Shown: positions 12,735 through 23,857, counted from the stretch's first letter. The stretch: DNA of 64,000 bases from Pleurodeles waltl (GCF_031143425.1 NC_090448.1:534520313-534584312), one strand, 5' to 3'. Numbers and translations are program-made. Notes: generated by a model not told the origin, from the sequence alone.

Positions 12735-13375
12735 TTTGGTGGCATATTTATCAGCCTTTAAAGCTGTGCAATGTAGCAAGCCACCTTGTTGTGCTGCATT
12801 GTGTGAAAGGCAGGAATGCTCAATATTTATTATACAGTGCATTCCTGTCCTTTCCTAGCTCTGGCACACTTTTGGCTGCTAGCTCCAATGGAGGCACCCT
12901 TGCGTCATGTTGCAAGGGTGCCTGCTTTGTAGGCAGGGTTGTTTTTCTGCAGTAAGGGGCACCTTGCTGCACAAAATCAATACTGAGAGGCATTTTTCTC
13001 TTTATGAAGAGAGAGGAAAAAAACGAGGAGAAATAAAGATATTTCTCCTTGTTACACCTCGCCTGAGGAGGCATAGCATTTTGACGTATTCCCAGGTCTA
13101 CTACTAATGGTAAATCGAGGAATGTGGCAAAATCCATGGATGGACGCATGAGAACACCCATGCTCTACCTAGGGAATGCCTCCCTGCTGCAGAGTAACGC
13201 ACGGCAGCGATTTGCGCTGCCTTGCTTTGCGATACATATATCAAGCCATATAGATAGACACAAGGTGGCCTTGCATGGTTTGATAAATGTCATTTAAGGT
13301 TAATGTCACCCTTCTGCCCCCTTCAGTGGGCAAAGGCAACACAAAACATAGATAAATATGCTCCTTGATTTTGTT
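12735..13375. repeat. Possible MITE
   Basis: The left edge reads GGTGGCATATTTATCA and the right edge, read in reverse, GGAGCATATTTATCTA, giving a rough terminal inverted repeat. An internal hairpin GGCACCCTTGC...GCAAGGGTGCC lies near 12894-12921. TTG occurs at the left edge and just after the right edge and may be a 3-bp target duplication. The support is weak. Confidence 0.3.
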
Positions 13376-14290
13376 TTCCCTCAGATAGAGCCTAATTGAA
13401 CCAGTATTGATCAGGGTTAGAATGACTTCTCATAATTGCATAAAATAGGTTCCGCAACATTTTATATTTTGGTCTCAGAGAAAGACAAAAGGTCCTAGCA
13501 AACGCTGCGGGGTGAGAATAGGTGTTCTTTCAGATTTTTAGGTTGGTAATTTACTGGTAGATGCTAAAAAGTCCTTTATTTGATTTGCTGACTCATTGAT
13601 GCATTTGGTGATGTCTGCCTTTTGACAGCTTTTTGGTCGTCACTTCTGAGTCACTTGCAGCTTATACTATCAGCGTTCCAGAGCTCCAGACCTTGTCACT
13701 TTTGTTTAATCTTACTGGATTCTAAATGAAGAAAGTCAATTGTGCTCCATCTGACCACTGTACATCAGTTACCAATATTATTGAAACAATCTAAATCAAT
13801 ATCCAACCAGTGTTGGAGTTGACATCTATGCAAAATCTCTTTGAGTGCCCTTTTCAACTGACAATAATTTTAAATTAGTCAAGCAGACAGTAGTATGAAC
13901 ATGACCAACAAATTACTCGGGCTATCAGGCATTTAATTTAAGTGAAATGCACAATTTTCTTAAATCACACCTTATGAAAAAACATTACACATGTTCTTGA
14001 AATTGCAGAATGCATATTGACATTTCACATACATTTTGCCTAGAGGGCTAGTTAACATAGACAATGTGTTGCCAAGAGGAATTTTCTGTTCTTACCATCC
14101 TATTGCCTGTATTTGCAAGTCTTGTGTTTATGCCAAGGAAGGTTGTATTAAAAAATGCTTTTGCGTAATTTCCCAAAATTTTCATGGATTTGCACAAAAT
14201 ATAGTTTTGCACATTCCTGCAAATGACATCCCTACCCGGATTAGAAACAAGAAATTTAACATTAACATGATTATTAGAAATTGTTTAGGG
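13376..14290. other. Unclassified intergenic sequence
   Basis: AT-rich, no gene or repeat recognised. A 99-codon open frame at 14036-14335 has no domain signature and is likely chance. Confidence 0.35.
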
Positions 14291-14520
14291 TCAGTTATTC
14301 AAGTAACTATAACTCACACCCTAAGGCACCTATAACCCATGCCCCTGCCTTGTCAGTTTTCTCACCAATAATTTGTTTGCAAATGTTGCAGTAATGATAC
14401 CAATGATGCCATAGAAGGTGTCATCAGTGATGAAATATGTGAAGTAATTAGGTGTGCATGGCGAAGGCTCAAGTTATGATTACCTTAGGGCAAGTTATAG
14501 TTACTTGAGTTAACCATAAC
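14291..14520. repeat. Inverted-repeat element of about 230 bp
   Basis: A 36-bp arm at 14291-14326 (with AAGTAACTATAACT and CCCTAAGG) is mirrored on the opposite strand at 14483-14520. The arms enclose about 155 bp of AT-rich sequence. The layout is that of a MITE or long hairpin. There is no coding content. Confidence 0.5.
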
Positions 14521-15289
14521 TATAACTGCTGAATTTCTATGGTTCAGAACCTAACTATAAAGTCCCTGTAACCTTAGTTTATTTCAGTGAATTTCTATGT
14601 TTTTTTTAGCTTGCACAGACATAAATATAACCCGCGCCTCTCACAGCCTTCACCTCTGTGTGGCTGGGTTGGCTGCCAGGCCTCGCCTATGGCCCGGCCT
14701 GGCAGCCAAACCTCCTGCATGCACCCAAACCCAAACTGTGCTTGGCCTTCAGCCATGCACGGCATGAGGTTGGATGGAGTGGGTGGTTTTTCTTTACATT
14801 TTTCTCTGGGTGGATCCACAGGTTCGTGGATCCATGGATCTGCAGATCAGAAGGAAAAAAAACTGGCCAATTTTTTGATCACGAGGGGTCCCCAAGGCCG
14901 CAAACATAGCACCACTGCGGTGGATAAACGCCAAGCATTATGACACACACATATCAAGCTGTCACTATACAGCCACACACACAAGTTCGCCAGCCCAAAG
15001 GTCAGTGATATACTGGTGGTAGCAAAACCCACACCGTTACGCCAACAGAACAACACCCACAGCATTATGACCCACGAATCACTGCGGCGTACACTCAATG
15101 GTGGTAACCCATTGGCGGGACATGCTGTCGCACTCAAAATACACACACCCAAACAAAACAACACCACATTGGACAATTCAAACTACACACACCTGACACA
15201 CATACAGACACCACACCCACGCACCCACACCACTATAAAACACACACCCACATTATCCACAACCCTTTACGACTAGAAAGAATTGAGAC

Positions 15290-15420
15290 CAGAGAGAGAG
15301 AGAGCAAGAACACACACACAACCAGAGCAACATAACATCATCACCTATGCACGACACACACACTCTACATTCCAACACATCACCCCACACACCCTCACCC
15401 ACACCACTCACACCACACCC
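15290..15420 (+). repeat. GA run followed by CA-rich low-complexity DNA
   Basis: GAGAGAGAGAGAG at 15294-15304 is followed by ACACAC-rich sequence up to the start of the decayed Myb-like gene of H1. The matching part of H2 (59250-59480) is a TG-rich stretch read on the other strand, so this low-complexity leader belongs to the element family. Confidence 0.6.
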
Positions 15421-16965
15421 ATTGCACCCCACCGGCACGCCAGATTCTCTGAGGAGGAGCTGAGGGTCATGGTGGAGGAAATCATCTAGGTAGAGCCATA
15501 GCTATTTGGATCACAGGAGCAGCAGACATCCATTGCTAGTAAGATGGAACTATGGCGGAAAATCGTGGACAGGGTCAACACCGTGGGACAGCACCCAAGA
15601 ACTAGGGATGACATCAGGCAGAGGTGAAATGACCTACGGGGAAGGTACGTTCCACAGCAGCAAGACACCAACTAGCTGTACAGAGGACTGGCGGTGGACC
15701 CCCACCTCCTCCCCCACAACTAACAACATGGGAGGAGCAAGTCTTGGCAATCATGCATCCTGAGGGCATGGCAAGAGTAGGAGGACTGGACTCTGGTAAG
15801 TCAAATCTCTAATACTATCACACCCCTACCTGCGTGCCATAACAGACCCCACCCCTACCCTCACTCCCATCACTTAACAACCTCCCACATACCCCACCAT
15901 CACAACCCACTCATCCCAATACCAAGCCCTGCATGTAATACCAATGCATGGACACCCCTCACAGACCTGCATGGACACCTATCACCACTGCATGCACACT
16001 GGAGAGAATCAACTAGCCCAACAAATAGCTACTCACTCAAAGGCAAATCTGCCAGGGCAACAACAACCATAGAGGGCAACACACCCATGCACATGATGTC
16101 ACATGCAGAAACAATAACACTGCATTTACATCCCCACAGGTCCCCCAGCCAATGTCACTGGAGAAGAGGTGCCAGTAACATCCAGTCCCCCACAGAAGAG
16201 GCCCACAGTGATGACAGCAGCTCCGCTCACCTGGATCTGGATGATCAACCTGGCCCATCAGGGATCTTCGGAGAGTCGGTTACCCAGGCACACTCTCACA
16301 CCACCACAGAGCCTCCCCCCTCAGGAAACACCACCACAGGAACCACACAGCGGGCCCATACCTCTGTCCCCAGGACACGTCAATCAGCAGTGTGTCCACC
16401 ACTACAGGGACCCCAGGCCACCGCACAAACACAGGACGATCAGGGACCTGGGGTCAGTGGCAGTGGGCACAAGGTTCAGGGGATAGAGGCATAGGACAAC
16501 AAGGAAGCTGGGAGGACTGCTGTGCGACAGGGGGAGTACAGGCCCAGGGAACCGACTCTCCAGGAGGCACTCACCGCGATCCTGGGAGCATACTACCATT
16601 CCTAGGAGATGATGGGCCAGATACTGGACAAGTTGCAGGAGAACATGCGGCTGCAGGAGGGACAGTACCTGGGGATCAGGGAGGACTTTAGGACATCAAC
16701 AACACCCTGGTCTCCATTGCAGGGGTGCTGGCAGACATGGCCAACACGATGAGGGAGGCAGTGGCACTCCACCAGGCCTCTGTCACTAGCCAAACCGATG
16801 AACAGCCCTCCACCTCCGCGGCCGCTAATGGACAGGAGACCCCGCCACAGGACCAACAGGTCACCAGCACCCCCTACCTCTGCAGAAGGAGAACCACCCC
16901 ACAAACGATCCCTGCAATCTAGGCAGAAGCCAGAGACTATTGCCAAGACCCCCGCCAGGAAATAA
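15421..16965 (+). pseudogene. Smaller Myb/SANT-like gene of H1, broken
   Basis: This is the counterpart of the intact H2 gene at 57651-59241. Exon 1 (15421-15795) encodes the F(S/T).EELRVMVEEI start of a Myb/SANT-like domain and exon 2 (16140-16965) encodes the acidic/proline-rich middle and the C-terminal helical segment. The splice donor (CTG|GTAAGT) and acceptor (CCACAG|GT) are kept. The start codon is ATT instead of ATG, a TAG stop interrupts the domain at 15487-15489, and more frameshifts and stops follow. In live relatives such proteins bind the element ends and help the transposase enter the nucleus; that role is known for the family, not shown here. Confidence 0.8.
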
Positions 16966-17443
16966 GACTCTCCTGATTGTCACCCTTGTGTCCCACTCTG
17001 TCATCCTGTCCACCTTGAACTGCTATTGCTCCCCTTCCTATGCCCCCTTGGACAATGCATCTGTGATACAAATAGATGGGTCTCCAACCTGGACTTTCCT
17101 CCATCATCCCCCCAGCCCATTGCCTCTACCTTCTACCTCTGAGCACTTAAATGAACACCCTTTGAAAAAAGACAAATATGGAGCATGTCAAATGGTTTAA
17201 GTATGTATTAGTTTAACAAGGTTTAAACACTGAAAATGAACTGTACAGAAATGTATACATAGGAATGACCTGTAGTTGGCTGCAGTCAACACACCAGGAG
17301 CGATAATGGGGCACAAATATCTGCAAATAGAGATGCCAAAGGGTACAGTGAGTGCCCATAGAAGTGGAAAATCAGCCTGCCAGTGACAATGTCAAACACA
17401 AAACTGACAATTAAATGTGAAGTTACACTGTCTTACCTGTGTG

Positions 17444-18563
17444 TCATTGGAAGTATTGACAAATTATTGCACGTCTGTTGTCCTCATCCTCGTCCTCTGC
17501 CTCCTCATCTTCACTGTCCACAGGGTCCCCAGCTGCCACACAACCATCTCCAGCCTCCCCCACCTGCAGAAAAGGAACCTGGCAACGTAAGGCAAGGTTG
17601 TGCAACATACAGCATGCCACGATGATTTGGCAGACCTTCTTGGGGTGAGTAGTACAGGGATTCACCTTTTAGAGGAGGCCAAAGGTCCTCTCTATAATTC
17701 TTCTTGTTCGCCCATGTGCCTCATTGTAACGTTCCTCTGCCCTTGTCCTGGAATTCCTCACAGGGGTCAGTAGCCATGAGAGGTTGAGGTAACCAGTGTC
17801 ACCTGCAAATATTGAGGGACAACTGTTAGCCACACACCAACCCTTATGGCCCACACCAAACCCATACACCAACATCCACTTGGTGGGAACCAAGGCTCAC
17901 CTATTAGCCATGCACTGTGCCTCTGGAGTTGAGCCATCACATATGGGATGCTGCTATTCCTCAGGATAAAGGCATCATGCTCAGACCCAGGAAATTTTGC
18001 ATTGACGTGGGAGATGTACTTGTCTGCCAGGCACACCATCTGCACATTCATCGAGTGAAAGCTCTTTCTATTTCTGAACACCTGTTCATTTTGCCGGGGG
18101 GTGGAACAAATGCTATATGTGTACCATCAATTGCCCCAATAATGTTGGGGATATGTCCCATTGCCCCATTTAATAGAAATCAGTTTTCACTGTGGCCACA
18201 TCCTACACCTGGGGGAAAACGATGTAGCTGCGCATGTCTTTAATCAAGGCATACAACACTCTGATCGGTACTATTGAGAACATTGGCTAAGACATTCCTG
18301 CTGCCAAGCCCACTGTCACTTGGAAGGAGCCAGTTGCCAGGAAATGGAGCACTGATAGCACTTGCACAAGAGGGTAGATCCCAGTGGGGTGACAGATAGC
18401 AGAGATTAGGTCAGGCTCCAATTGGGCCCACAGCTCTGTGATTGTGGCCCTGTCCAGTCTATAGGTGAGGATAATGTGCCTGTCCTCCATTGTTGCCAAG
18501 TCCACCAGGGGTCTGTACACAGGTGTATGTCTCCATCCCCTATTCATCCGCAGCCGTTGCAAT
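17444..18563 (-). pseudogene. HARBI1-like: HARBI1-type transposase of H1, main exons, broken
   Basis: Read on the minus strand, this carries a DDE_Tnp_4-type transposase. Visible segments are YRPLVDLATMEDRHIILTYR, SMNVQMVCLADKYISHVNAKFPG, a GDTGYLNLSWLLTP-type segment and an ERTFGLL motif. The exon starts after an AG acceptor at 18563 in the same phase as in H2. A 98-bp GT...AG intron (17803-17900) splits the codons just before the GD.GY motif; H2 has no intron there. Without the intron the remaining length differs from H2 by one base, so there is at least one frameshift, plus other lesions. Its first exon lies at 22609-22691, across the larger Myb-like gene. Confidence 0.85.
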
Positions 18564-18899
18564 CTATGGGGCAGAATGGTGAGCAGCTGGTCAGTATCTC
18601 TTATTTCCAAACACTACGATTCAATTCATGTTGTGATTGTAACAGTATTTTGTTGGAGAGGCCCAAATGGTGCATATGTGTACTGCGATGCAGTTAGGAG
18701 CCATGGCCTGCACCCCCCCCCCCAATGAAATGGTGTCCGCCTGTCCTGTTTGGAGGGACAGGTGGAAATTAGATAATTCTGCTGACGTTGTGTGCCATTG
18801 CGGGAGGCGGTCGAAAACCGCAGTGCAACTCCTCATTGGTTAACTTTGGGCCCTATGAGGTACAGTGGCCAATGGTGATGAACGCCAGCGGTGACGGTA

Positions 18900-18940
18900 T
18901 GCACTGCCACGGACGTCACTGCCATTTTCTATCTGTTAAC
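18900..18940 (+). promoter_or_regulatory. Conserved block upstream of the larger Myb-like gene (H1)
   Basis: GGACGTCACTGCCATTTTCTATCT at 18911-18934 matches the minus-strand block at 55725-55750 of H2, although the flanking noncoding DNA is diverged. It contains GCCATTTT, which reads as the YY1-type core AAAATGGC on the other strand, next to a CRE-like GACGTCAC in H1. Conservation in a noncoding position about 70-100 bp before the ATG suggests promoter or 5' leader function. Confidence 0.45.
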
Positions 18941-19003
18941 TGACCTTCAACAGGAGAGGACCTACGCTGCAAGTGCTGCTGTGACCTGTGTCTGGAACTG
19001 ACC

Positions 19004-21780
19004 ATGGCTTGTGTCATTGGGAAAGGTGCCCCTGCCTTAACCTCACCGGAGTTGGAGCGACTAGTGGATGGGGTCCTAACCCAGTAACGAATTATGTATG
19101 GGCCTCCAGACCAACAGGTGAGTACACCGTGAGTACGATGCATGGGGCGTGAATGCATGGTGTGCTGTGTGTGAAGGCCTTATGTAGGGGGGGTGGATGG
19201 GCCCTGGGCAGCATGCTGCATGTATGCTGGGCCATGTCTGTGCTAATGAGGATGGGAAGGGGCATGGTGGGCCATGAGTGTAAGAGGCAGGATGGTCGGA
19301 CTAATCTCTTTTCCTGTGTCCATTTCTCTGCAGGTCAGCGCCCATCAGAAAAAGAGAATATGGCGTGCCATCACCAAGGACGTGCGGACCCTGGAGGTCT
19401 ACGGCAGGGTGAGCACCCACTGTTGCAAACGGTGGGAGGACCTGAGACGCTGGGCACGGAAGACGGTGGAGGCCCAGCAGCCTCCCAACGAGGAAGGGGT
19501 GCCCGTTGAACCTTACTCCCCTGATGGCCCACATACTGGCTGTGGCCTATCCGGAGCTGGGTGGGCGCTTTGGGGCATCCCAGCAGCCACAAGCGGGTGA
19601 GTATAGTGCCCCAATATACAACTTGCACATGGTGGGGTGGTATCCCGGTGGGGAATGTGCGTCTGTGGGTGCCACTAGGCCAGGACTGACATTGCAGAGT
19701 AGGTCCCATGTTGGGCAGGGTTCTGATGTAAAATATCTCCAACAAGCTAGTAGGCATCCACTACTGGGCAGGGGTCTGTGGGTCTCAGGTATGCTGCAAG
19801 TGGCATTAGGTGTCACTGTCCATCGTCTGGTGACTAGCATTGTGACTGGTAGTGCATTGCATAGTGGTAGTGCTGTTCCCTGTGTGTGTGTGTGTGTATC
19901 GTGTACGCCAACGGTGGTGTTGTTGCCACCATTGACCAAGTGTATCCTTTGTCTCTCCCCCCCTTTTTGTTTTGTCACCCTGTCCTTATGTGCATTAGCA
20001 TCATCTGGCGGAGCAGCTGAGGCACTGGCGATGGAGAGAACTGCATCCCACAGGGCCCAGGAGGCCAAATACACCAACGGTGAGGGCACCAGTTGGACGG
20101 AGGGCGAGGGGAGCACCACGGCGGAGACTGGAGGGGACAGTTTGGACGTGGATTACTCCTCAGATGGAAGCTCCCTGGTGGTGGACGACACATCTGTGCC
20201 CACAACAGCTAAAGGTACAGCCGCCACCCCCATACCAGCACTGCCCTCCCAGCAGCCCTTCAGCGTGTTTCCCATGCCTGCTCACCCAGGAGGGTGGGCA
20301 TCTCCTTCACCCGAGGCACCTCAGGCCCTGCCCCAGTGAGCCCTGCTTGCATGAGTGAGGAGGCTATTGACCTCCTGCGATCCATCTCTGTTGGGCAGTT
20401 AACCATTGTGAATGCCATCCAGGGGCTGGCAGCCCAAATGCAACAGACAAATGCATTCCTGGAGGGCATTCACACTGGCATGGCAGCCCAACATAGATCA
20501 ATCCAGGCTCTGGCCCCCTATCTGATGGCAGCCATTGTCCCTGTTTTTAGCCTCCCCCCCTCCAACTTCCTATACCCAATCCCATTCACCTCAACCCCAA
20601 CCTATCCCAAGCACACAGTCAGACGAGCAGGCACCCAGGACAACACACAAGAGTGGACATGGTAAACACAAGCACCACACTTCATCCCACAGGCACTCAC
20701 ACAAACACCATCCAGATGCAGACATAACAACATCCACTGCCTCCACTGTGGCCCCTCCTCCTCATCGTCCACCTCCCTCCCAGTTGCATCTACACTCACA
20801 CCTGCATGCACTACATCCTCATCCACTACCCCACCACCAGCACACCTATCAGCACACGCCCCTCACTGGCAGTCAGCACCCCCACTTCCATGCACAAGTC
20901 CCCTGTGTCCTCTCCCACTGTGTCTGTGCCCCCTCCTTCAAAAGTACACAAACGCAAGCACTCAGACACCCAACAGCGATCCACCTCACAACAGCATCCA
21001 GCCCATGCACCTGCACCCAAACACAGCAGACAGACACCTCCTACAATCACTCCTTCTACCTCCACTCCCAAACCATCTCCCTCTTCCCCCCCCAATGTCC
21101 TTAAGAAGCTTTTCCTCTCCACCTTTGACCTCTTCCCTAGCCCTCCTTCCCTAGCCCTCCCCCGTCCCTCACGTCAGGCCAGGGTAGTCAGAACCCAGCC
21201 AAGCACCTCAGCCACCCAGTCCAGGGGCACAGTACTGTCCACAGCTACACCTGGTGAGAGAGGATCCCGGGCACCAGGCAGCCACACTGATAGGGTGCCT
21301 GCACCAAGTGCTGCAAGGAAGGGCAAGGAAGCAACCCCAGCTGCTGCAAAGAAGGGCAAGGAGGCACCCCCAGCTGCTGCAAAGAAGGGCAAGGAGGCAC
21401 CCCCAGCTGGTAAAAGGAAGGGCAAGGAGCAGTCCCCAGCTGCTGCCAGGAGGAGCAAGGGGCCATCCCAAGCTGCTGGCAGGAAGGGCAAGGGGCCTGC
21501 ACCAGCAGGCAAAAAGGACAAGAGGCCTGGTGCTGGGACTCAGTTGGAGCTCCCACCACCAACCCTGGTGGTTCAGCCGTCCGAGGCTGCAGGGGATGGG
21601 CTGGAGCCTCCCCCCACCGCTGCCAGTACCGCCACCAGTACTGCCACCAGCACCACTGCCAGCAGCAGCAGCCCCAGTGGGCAGCCATCCGAAGCTGCAG
21701 GGGATGGGCTGGAGCCTCCCCCCACCACTGTCAGCACCGCCACCACTGAGCAGCTGTCACCGCCAGAGGACAGTGTGTAG
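19004..21780 (+). pseudogene. Larger Myb/SANT-like gene of H1, broken
   Basis: This is the counterpart of the H2 gene at 52681-55643. Exon 1 (19004-19117) is 114 nt, as in H2, with a TAA stop at 19084-19086. Exon 2 (19334-19596) encodes the IWRAI.K.VR..CCKRWED core and is 8 nt shorter than in H2, which shifts the frame. Exon 3 starts after the conserved TGCATTAG acceptor at 19999. Exon 3 retains a helical segment (EEAIDLLRSISVGQLTIVNA) across frameshifts near 20300, 20530 and 20800. The tail (about 21300-21530) has seven 11-residue lysine-rich units of the AAKKGKEAPPA type, absent from H2. TAG at 21778 is the apparent stop. Confidence 0.8.
19880..19912 (+). repeat. (TG)n run in intron of the larger Myb-like pseudogene
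   Basis: CCTGTGTGTGTGTGTGTGTA is a dinucleotide microsatellite within the second intron of the broken gene. Confidence 0.7.
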
Positions 21781-21846
21781 TCATCAGTCCATGGGCTGTT
21801 GTGCTGCCTAGCCCCTGCAAATCCTGTGGTTCTGACACCCAGGTGA

Positions 21847-22200
21847 GAGACTGTGACCTTGCACTCCCCAAGATCTGCATCACAGGGCACAATGCCCCCT
21901 CCAGAACCAGTGGAAGAAGCCATCCACTCTCCCCATCCTTCCCAGAATGAAGCACACTGGGCAAACTGCCCCCTCCAGAACCAGTTGGGAAGCCATCCAC
22001 TAGAGAGACTGTGGCCCTGCACTCCCCAGGACCAAGCAGTGGGCAAGTCACCCACTTGAGAGCCTGTGGCCTTGCACTCCCCAGGACCAAGCAGTGGGCA
22101 AATCACCCACTTGAGAGACTGTGGCCTTGCACTCCCCAGGACCAAGCACAGGGCATGTTGCCCCCTCCAGGACCAGTAGCGTTGTACCATCTTCCGGCTG
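21847..22200 (+). repeat. Short diverged tandem array downstream of the larger Myb-like gene (H1)
   Basis: Units of roughly 50-70 bp share GACTGTGGCC(T/C)TGCACTCCCC, AGGACCAAGCA, GTGGGCAA and CACCCACTTGAGA; others carry CCCCCTCCAGAACCAG. On the opposite strand the 64-bp unit of H2 (50905-51850) is recognisably the same sequence (GACTGTGGCTTTGC.CTCCCCAGGA). The array therefore occupies the same 3' position in both elements but expanded far more in H2. Confidence 0.7.
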
Positions 22201-22499
22201 AGGTGCCCCCCCATTTCCCGTCCCCCTGAGGTTCCTGACTATTTTCGACCTGATGCCCCTGCAGTGTTCTCCCCGTGTTGTTGCAGGCGTGAGTTTGGGT
22301 CTTGGACTTTGTGATGTGGCCCTGTGGCCCACGGACATTGAGGACTGGGCAGTGTCCCTTGCATTGTAAATATGTATATACTTTTTGATTTGGCTGGACG
22401 AATTTCACCTATATTTATCTTATTACAGCCTTTTTACACTATAGTAGTTGTCCTTGCATTATTCCTGAGGGGTACAGGGTGTATATGTTATGTTAGTGC

Positions 22500-22560
22500 A
22501 TCTGGTTGTGTGTGTGTGGTGTTGGGGGTGGGGGTGTTGCGTGTTGCATGTGTGTGTCAC
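22500..22560 (+). repeat. TG/G-rich low-complexity stretch
   Basis: TGTGTGTGTGGTG followed by G-rich sequence, lying in the large first intron of the H1 transposase. Confidence 0.5.
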
Positions 22561-22608
22561 TCTCTTTTTCCTCCCTCCCTCCCCTGTGTGCTAGGCAGCA
22601 GTACTCAC

Positions 22609-22691
22609 CATGGTCGTCTTCGCCTGGATTTGTGTTCGTAGGGGAGCAGAAGGTAGACAATAATGGGGAAGACATGCAACTCAGGCTCCAT
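22609..22691 (-). pseudogene. HARBI1-like: First exon of the H1 transposase
   Basis: On the minus strand an ATG at 22691 opens an 83-nt exon (MEPELHVFPIIVYLLL..., ending in an arginine-rich run) that closes at a GTGAGTACTGC splice donor. H2 has an 83-nt exon with the same MEPEL start, hydrophobic middle, arginine-rich end and GTGAGTACTGC donor at 50380-50462. The phase fits the acceptor at 18563. The exact match of length, phase and position next to the terminus supports this as the real 5' exon, separated from the rest by a 4-kb intron that holds the larger Myb-like gene in antisense. Confidence 0.75.
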
Positions 22692-22949
22692 GGCAGTATG
22701 GTTCTTCCTTGAGTGTCCAGAGGTGAGTCATTTTCCTTCTGTGCAGTGTTTCCGCCAGGCTTTTGATGTCGTTGGTGCCACCCCGGAAATGTGGCGGATA
22801 GGTGGGTCACATTACTGTCAGCGGTACATTGTCTTCCACCTAGCTGTTGGCGGTTACCGCTGTGGTGCCTGTTGGTTTCGCCCTGGCGGTCGGTGTGTTA
22901 AAGTGGCTGTCTGCTTGAGCGGTTTCCGCCATGGTATTAATTTCATATT

Positions 22950-23018
22950 TATTACCGCCGGCCTGTTGGCAGTATTACCGCCGCTTTATCACCGACCGCC
23001 AGGGTTGTAATGAGGGCC
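22950..23018 (+). repeat. Right terminal region of H1
   Basis: On the opposite strand it reads GGCCCTCATTACAACCCTGG then CGGTCGGTGATAAAGCGGCGG, nearly the left end of H2. Multiple CCGCC/GGCGG motifs lie close to the end. Confidence 0.8.
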
Positions 23019-23291
23019 TTTATATCACTTTTACAGTGATATCTCAACATATACTTATTGCATTTTAATTGTTTTGACCTGCATCTTATCAGATAAATAT
23101 TATAGATTTTTCTAAACACTGTGTGGTGTAGTTTTGTGGTGCTATACTGTGTTATTGCATGATTTATTGCACAAATACTATACAAATTGCCTTCTAAGTT
23201 AAGTCTGACTGCTCAGTGCCAAGCTACCACAGGGTGGGCACAAGATAATTTGGATTGTGTGTGACTTACCCTGACTAGAGTGAGGGTCCTT
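23019..23291 (+). repeat. 3' part of an LTR-like element (family of 41511-43612)
   Basis: It matches 43291-43555 of the complete copy: TTTATATCACTTTTCAGTGATATCT, GATAAATATTATA, TTTTTCTAAACACTGTGTGG, GCCAAGCTACCA and TTACCCTGACTAGA. H1 lies directly on its left, and the LTR's left part was not found on H1's other side, so a deletion or rearrangement followed. Confidence 0.8.
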
Positions 23292-23797
23292 TACACATTC
23301 ATAACAAGGAAGTGGTTAATGCTTTTGTCGCACATCTGAAACCAAACAGATTTAAAGTCGCGTAGCCTGTATTTGTGCGCGGTGCCAACCTGGTCAGAGA
23401 AACCCAACCACAAAGGGTTTCATAAATGCACAGGTTTCGTAGATGGAGCCCCAGTAGGGACCACCCAAGGACTGTGCTGTGAAATACAATTTGAGAAAGA
23501 AACAGGGACCAGGGCACTCTGAGTCTCTATAGTAAATATAAAGTCCGAGATGAGTAGAGTTGCAAGAAGTATTTAATCCAAGAACAGACAACAGCCAACA
23601 CGTGTTTCGTCCTAGCGGACTTTTTCAAGGCTCATAGATTCAGTGCCGGATGAAGACTAGTTTCACTAGGGCTGCTGTAGCCCCTAAGGTATAGCATTGG
23701 TTCTTAAATCTTCCAGTTACTGTACGTGGAGTCATGTGTCCATCAGTGCGGAAAAGCGCGAGGGCAGCGCGTGATAACGCTGTCTTGTTGTCGGTAT
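23292..23797. mobile_element. 506-bp unclassified insertion in the LTR-like element
   Basis: Comparison with 43555-43575 shows an interruption of the LTR sequence between ...GGGT(C/T)CTT and GCTTGGACAG. The insert contains CACGTGTTTCGTCC.AGCGGACTTTTTCAAGGC and no coding capacity. No clear terminal inverted repeat or poly-A tail is seen. It could be a SINE or a short DNA transposon. Confidence 0.6.
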
Positions 23798-23857
23798 GCT
23801 TGGACAGGGGGTAACCTGACTTCCAACTAAAGACCCCATTTCTAACATTGCCTTAAC
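23798..23857 (+). repeat. 3' terminus of the interrupted LTR-like element
   Basis: GCTTGGACAG, GGTAACCTGACT, CCAACTAA and the terminal CATTTCTAACA match the end of the complete copy at 43612. Confidence 0.8.

Larger units (their letters stand above)
14895..23018 (+). mobile_element. Harbinger element H1, three-gene type, decayed
   Basis: H1 is related along its length to H2 at 50052-59839 but inserted in the opposite orientation. Its right end (to 23018) is the reverse complement of H2's left terminus, sharing the CTGGCGGTCGGTGATAAAGCGGCGG block. The left end is truncated or too decayed to show a terminal repeat, so 14895 is a soft limit. From left to right it holds a Myb-like gene (+), the transposase main exons (-), a second, larger Myb-like gene (+), a repeat array and the transposase first exon (-). 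All three genes are disrupted by lost starts, stops or frameshifts. The right flank is an LTR-like element, into which H1 appears to have inserted. Confidence 0.85.

Noticed and set aside
12632..13161. Overlapping frames of about 110 codons on both strands
   Set aside because: No domain, repeat relative or codon pattern supports coding, and the region looks like a MITE.
14587..15276. Small overlapping frames left of the H1 Myb-like pseudogene
   Set aside because: They overlap each other on both strands in low-complexity, CA-rich DNA and match noncoding leader in H2.
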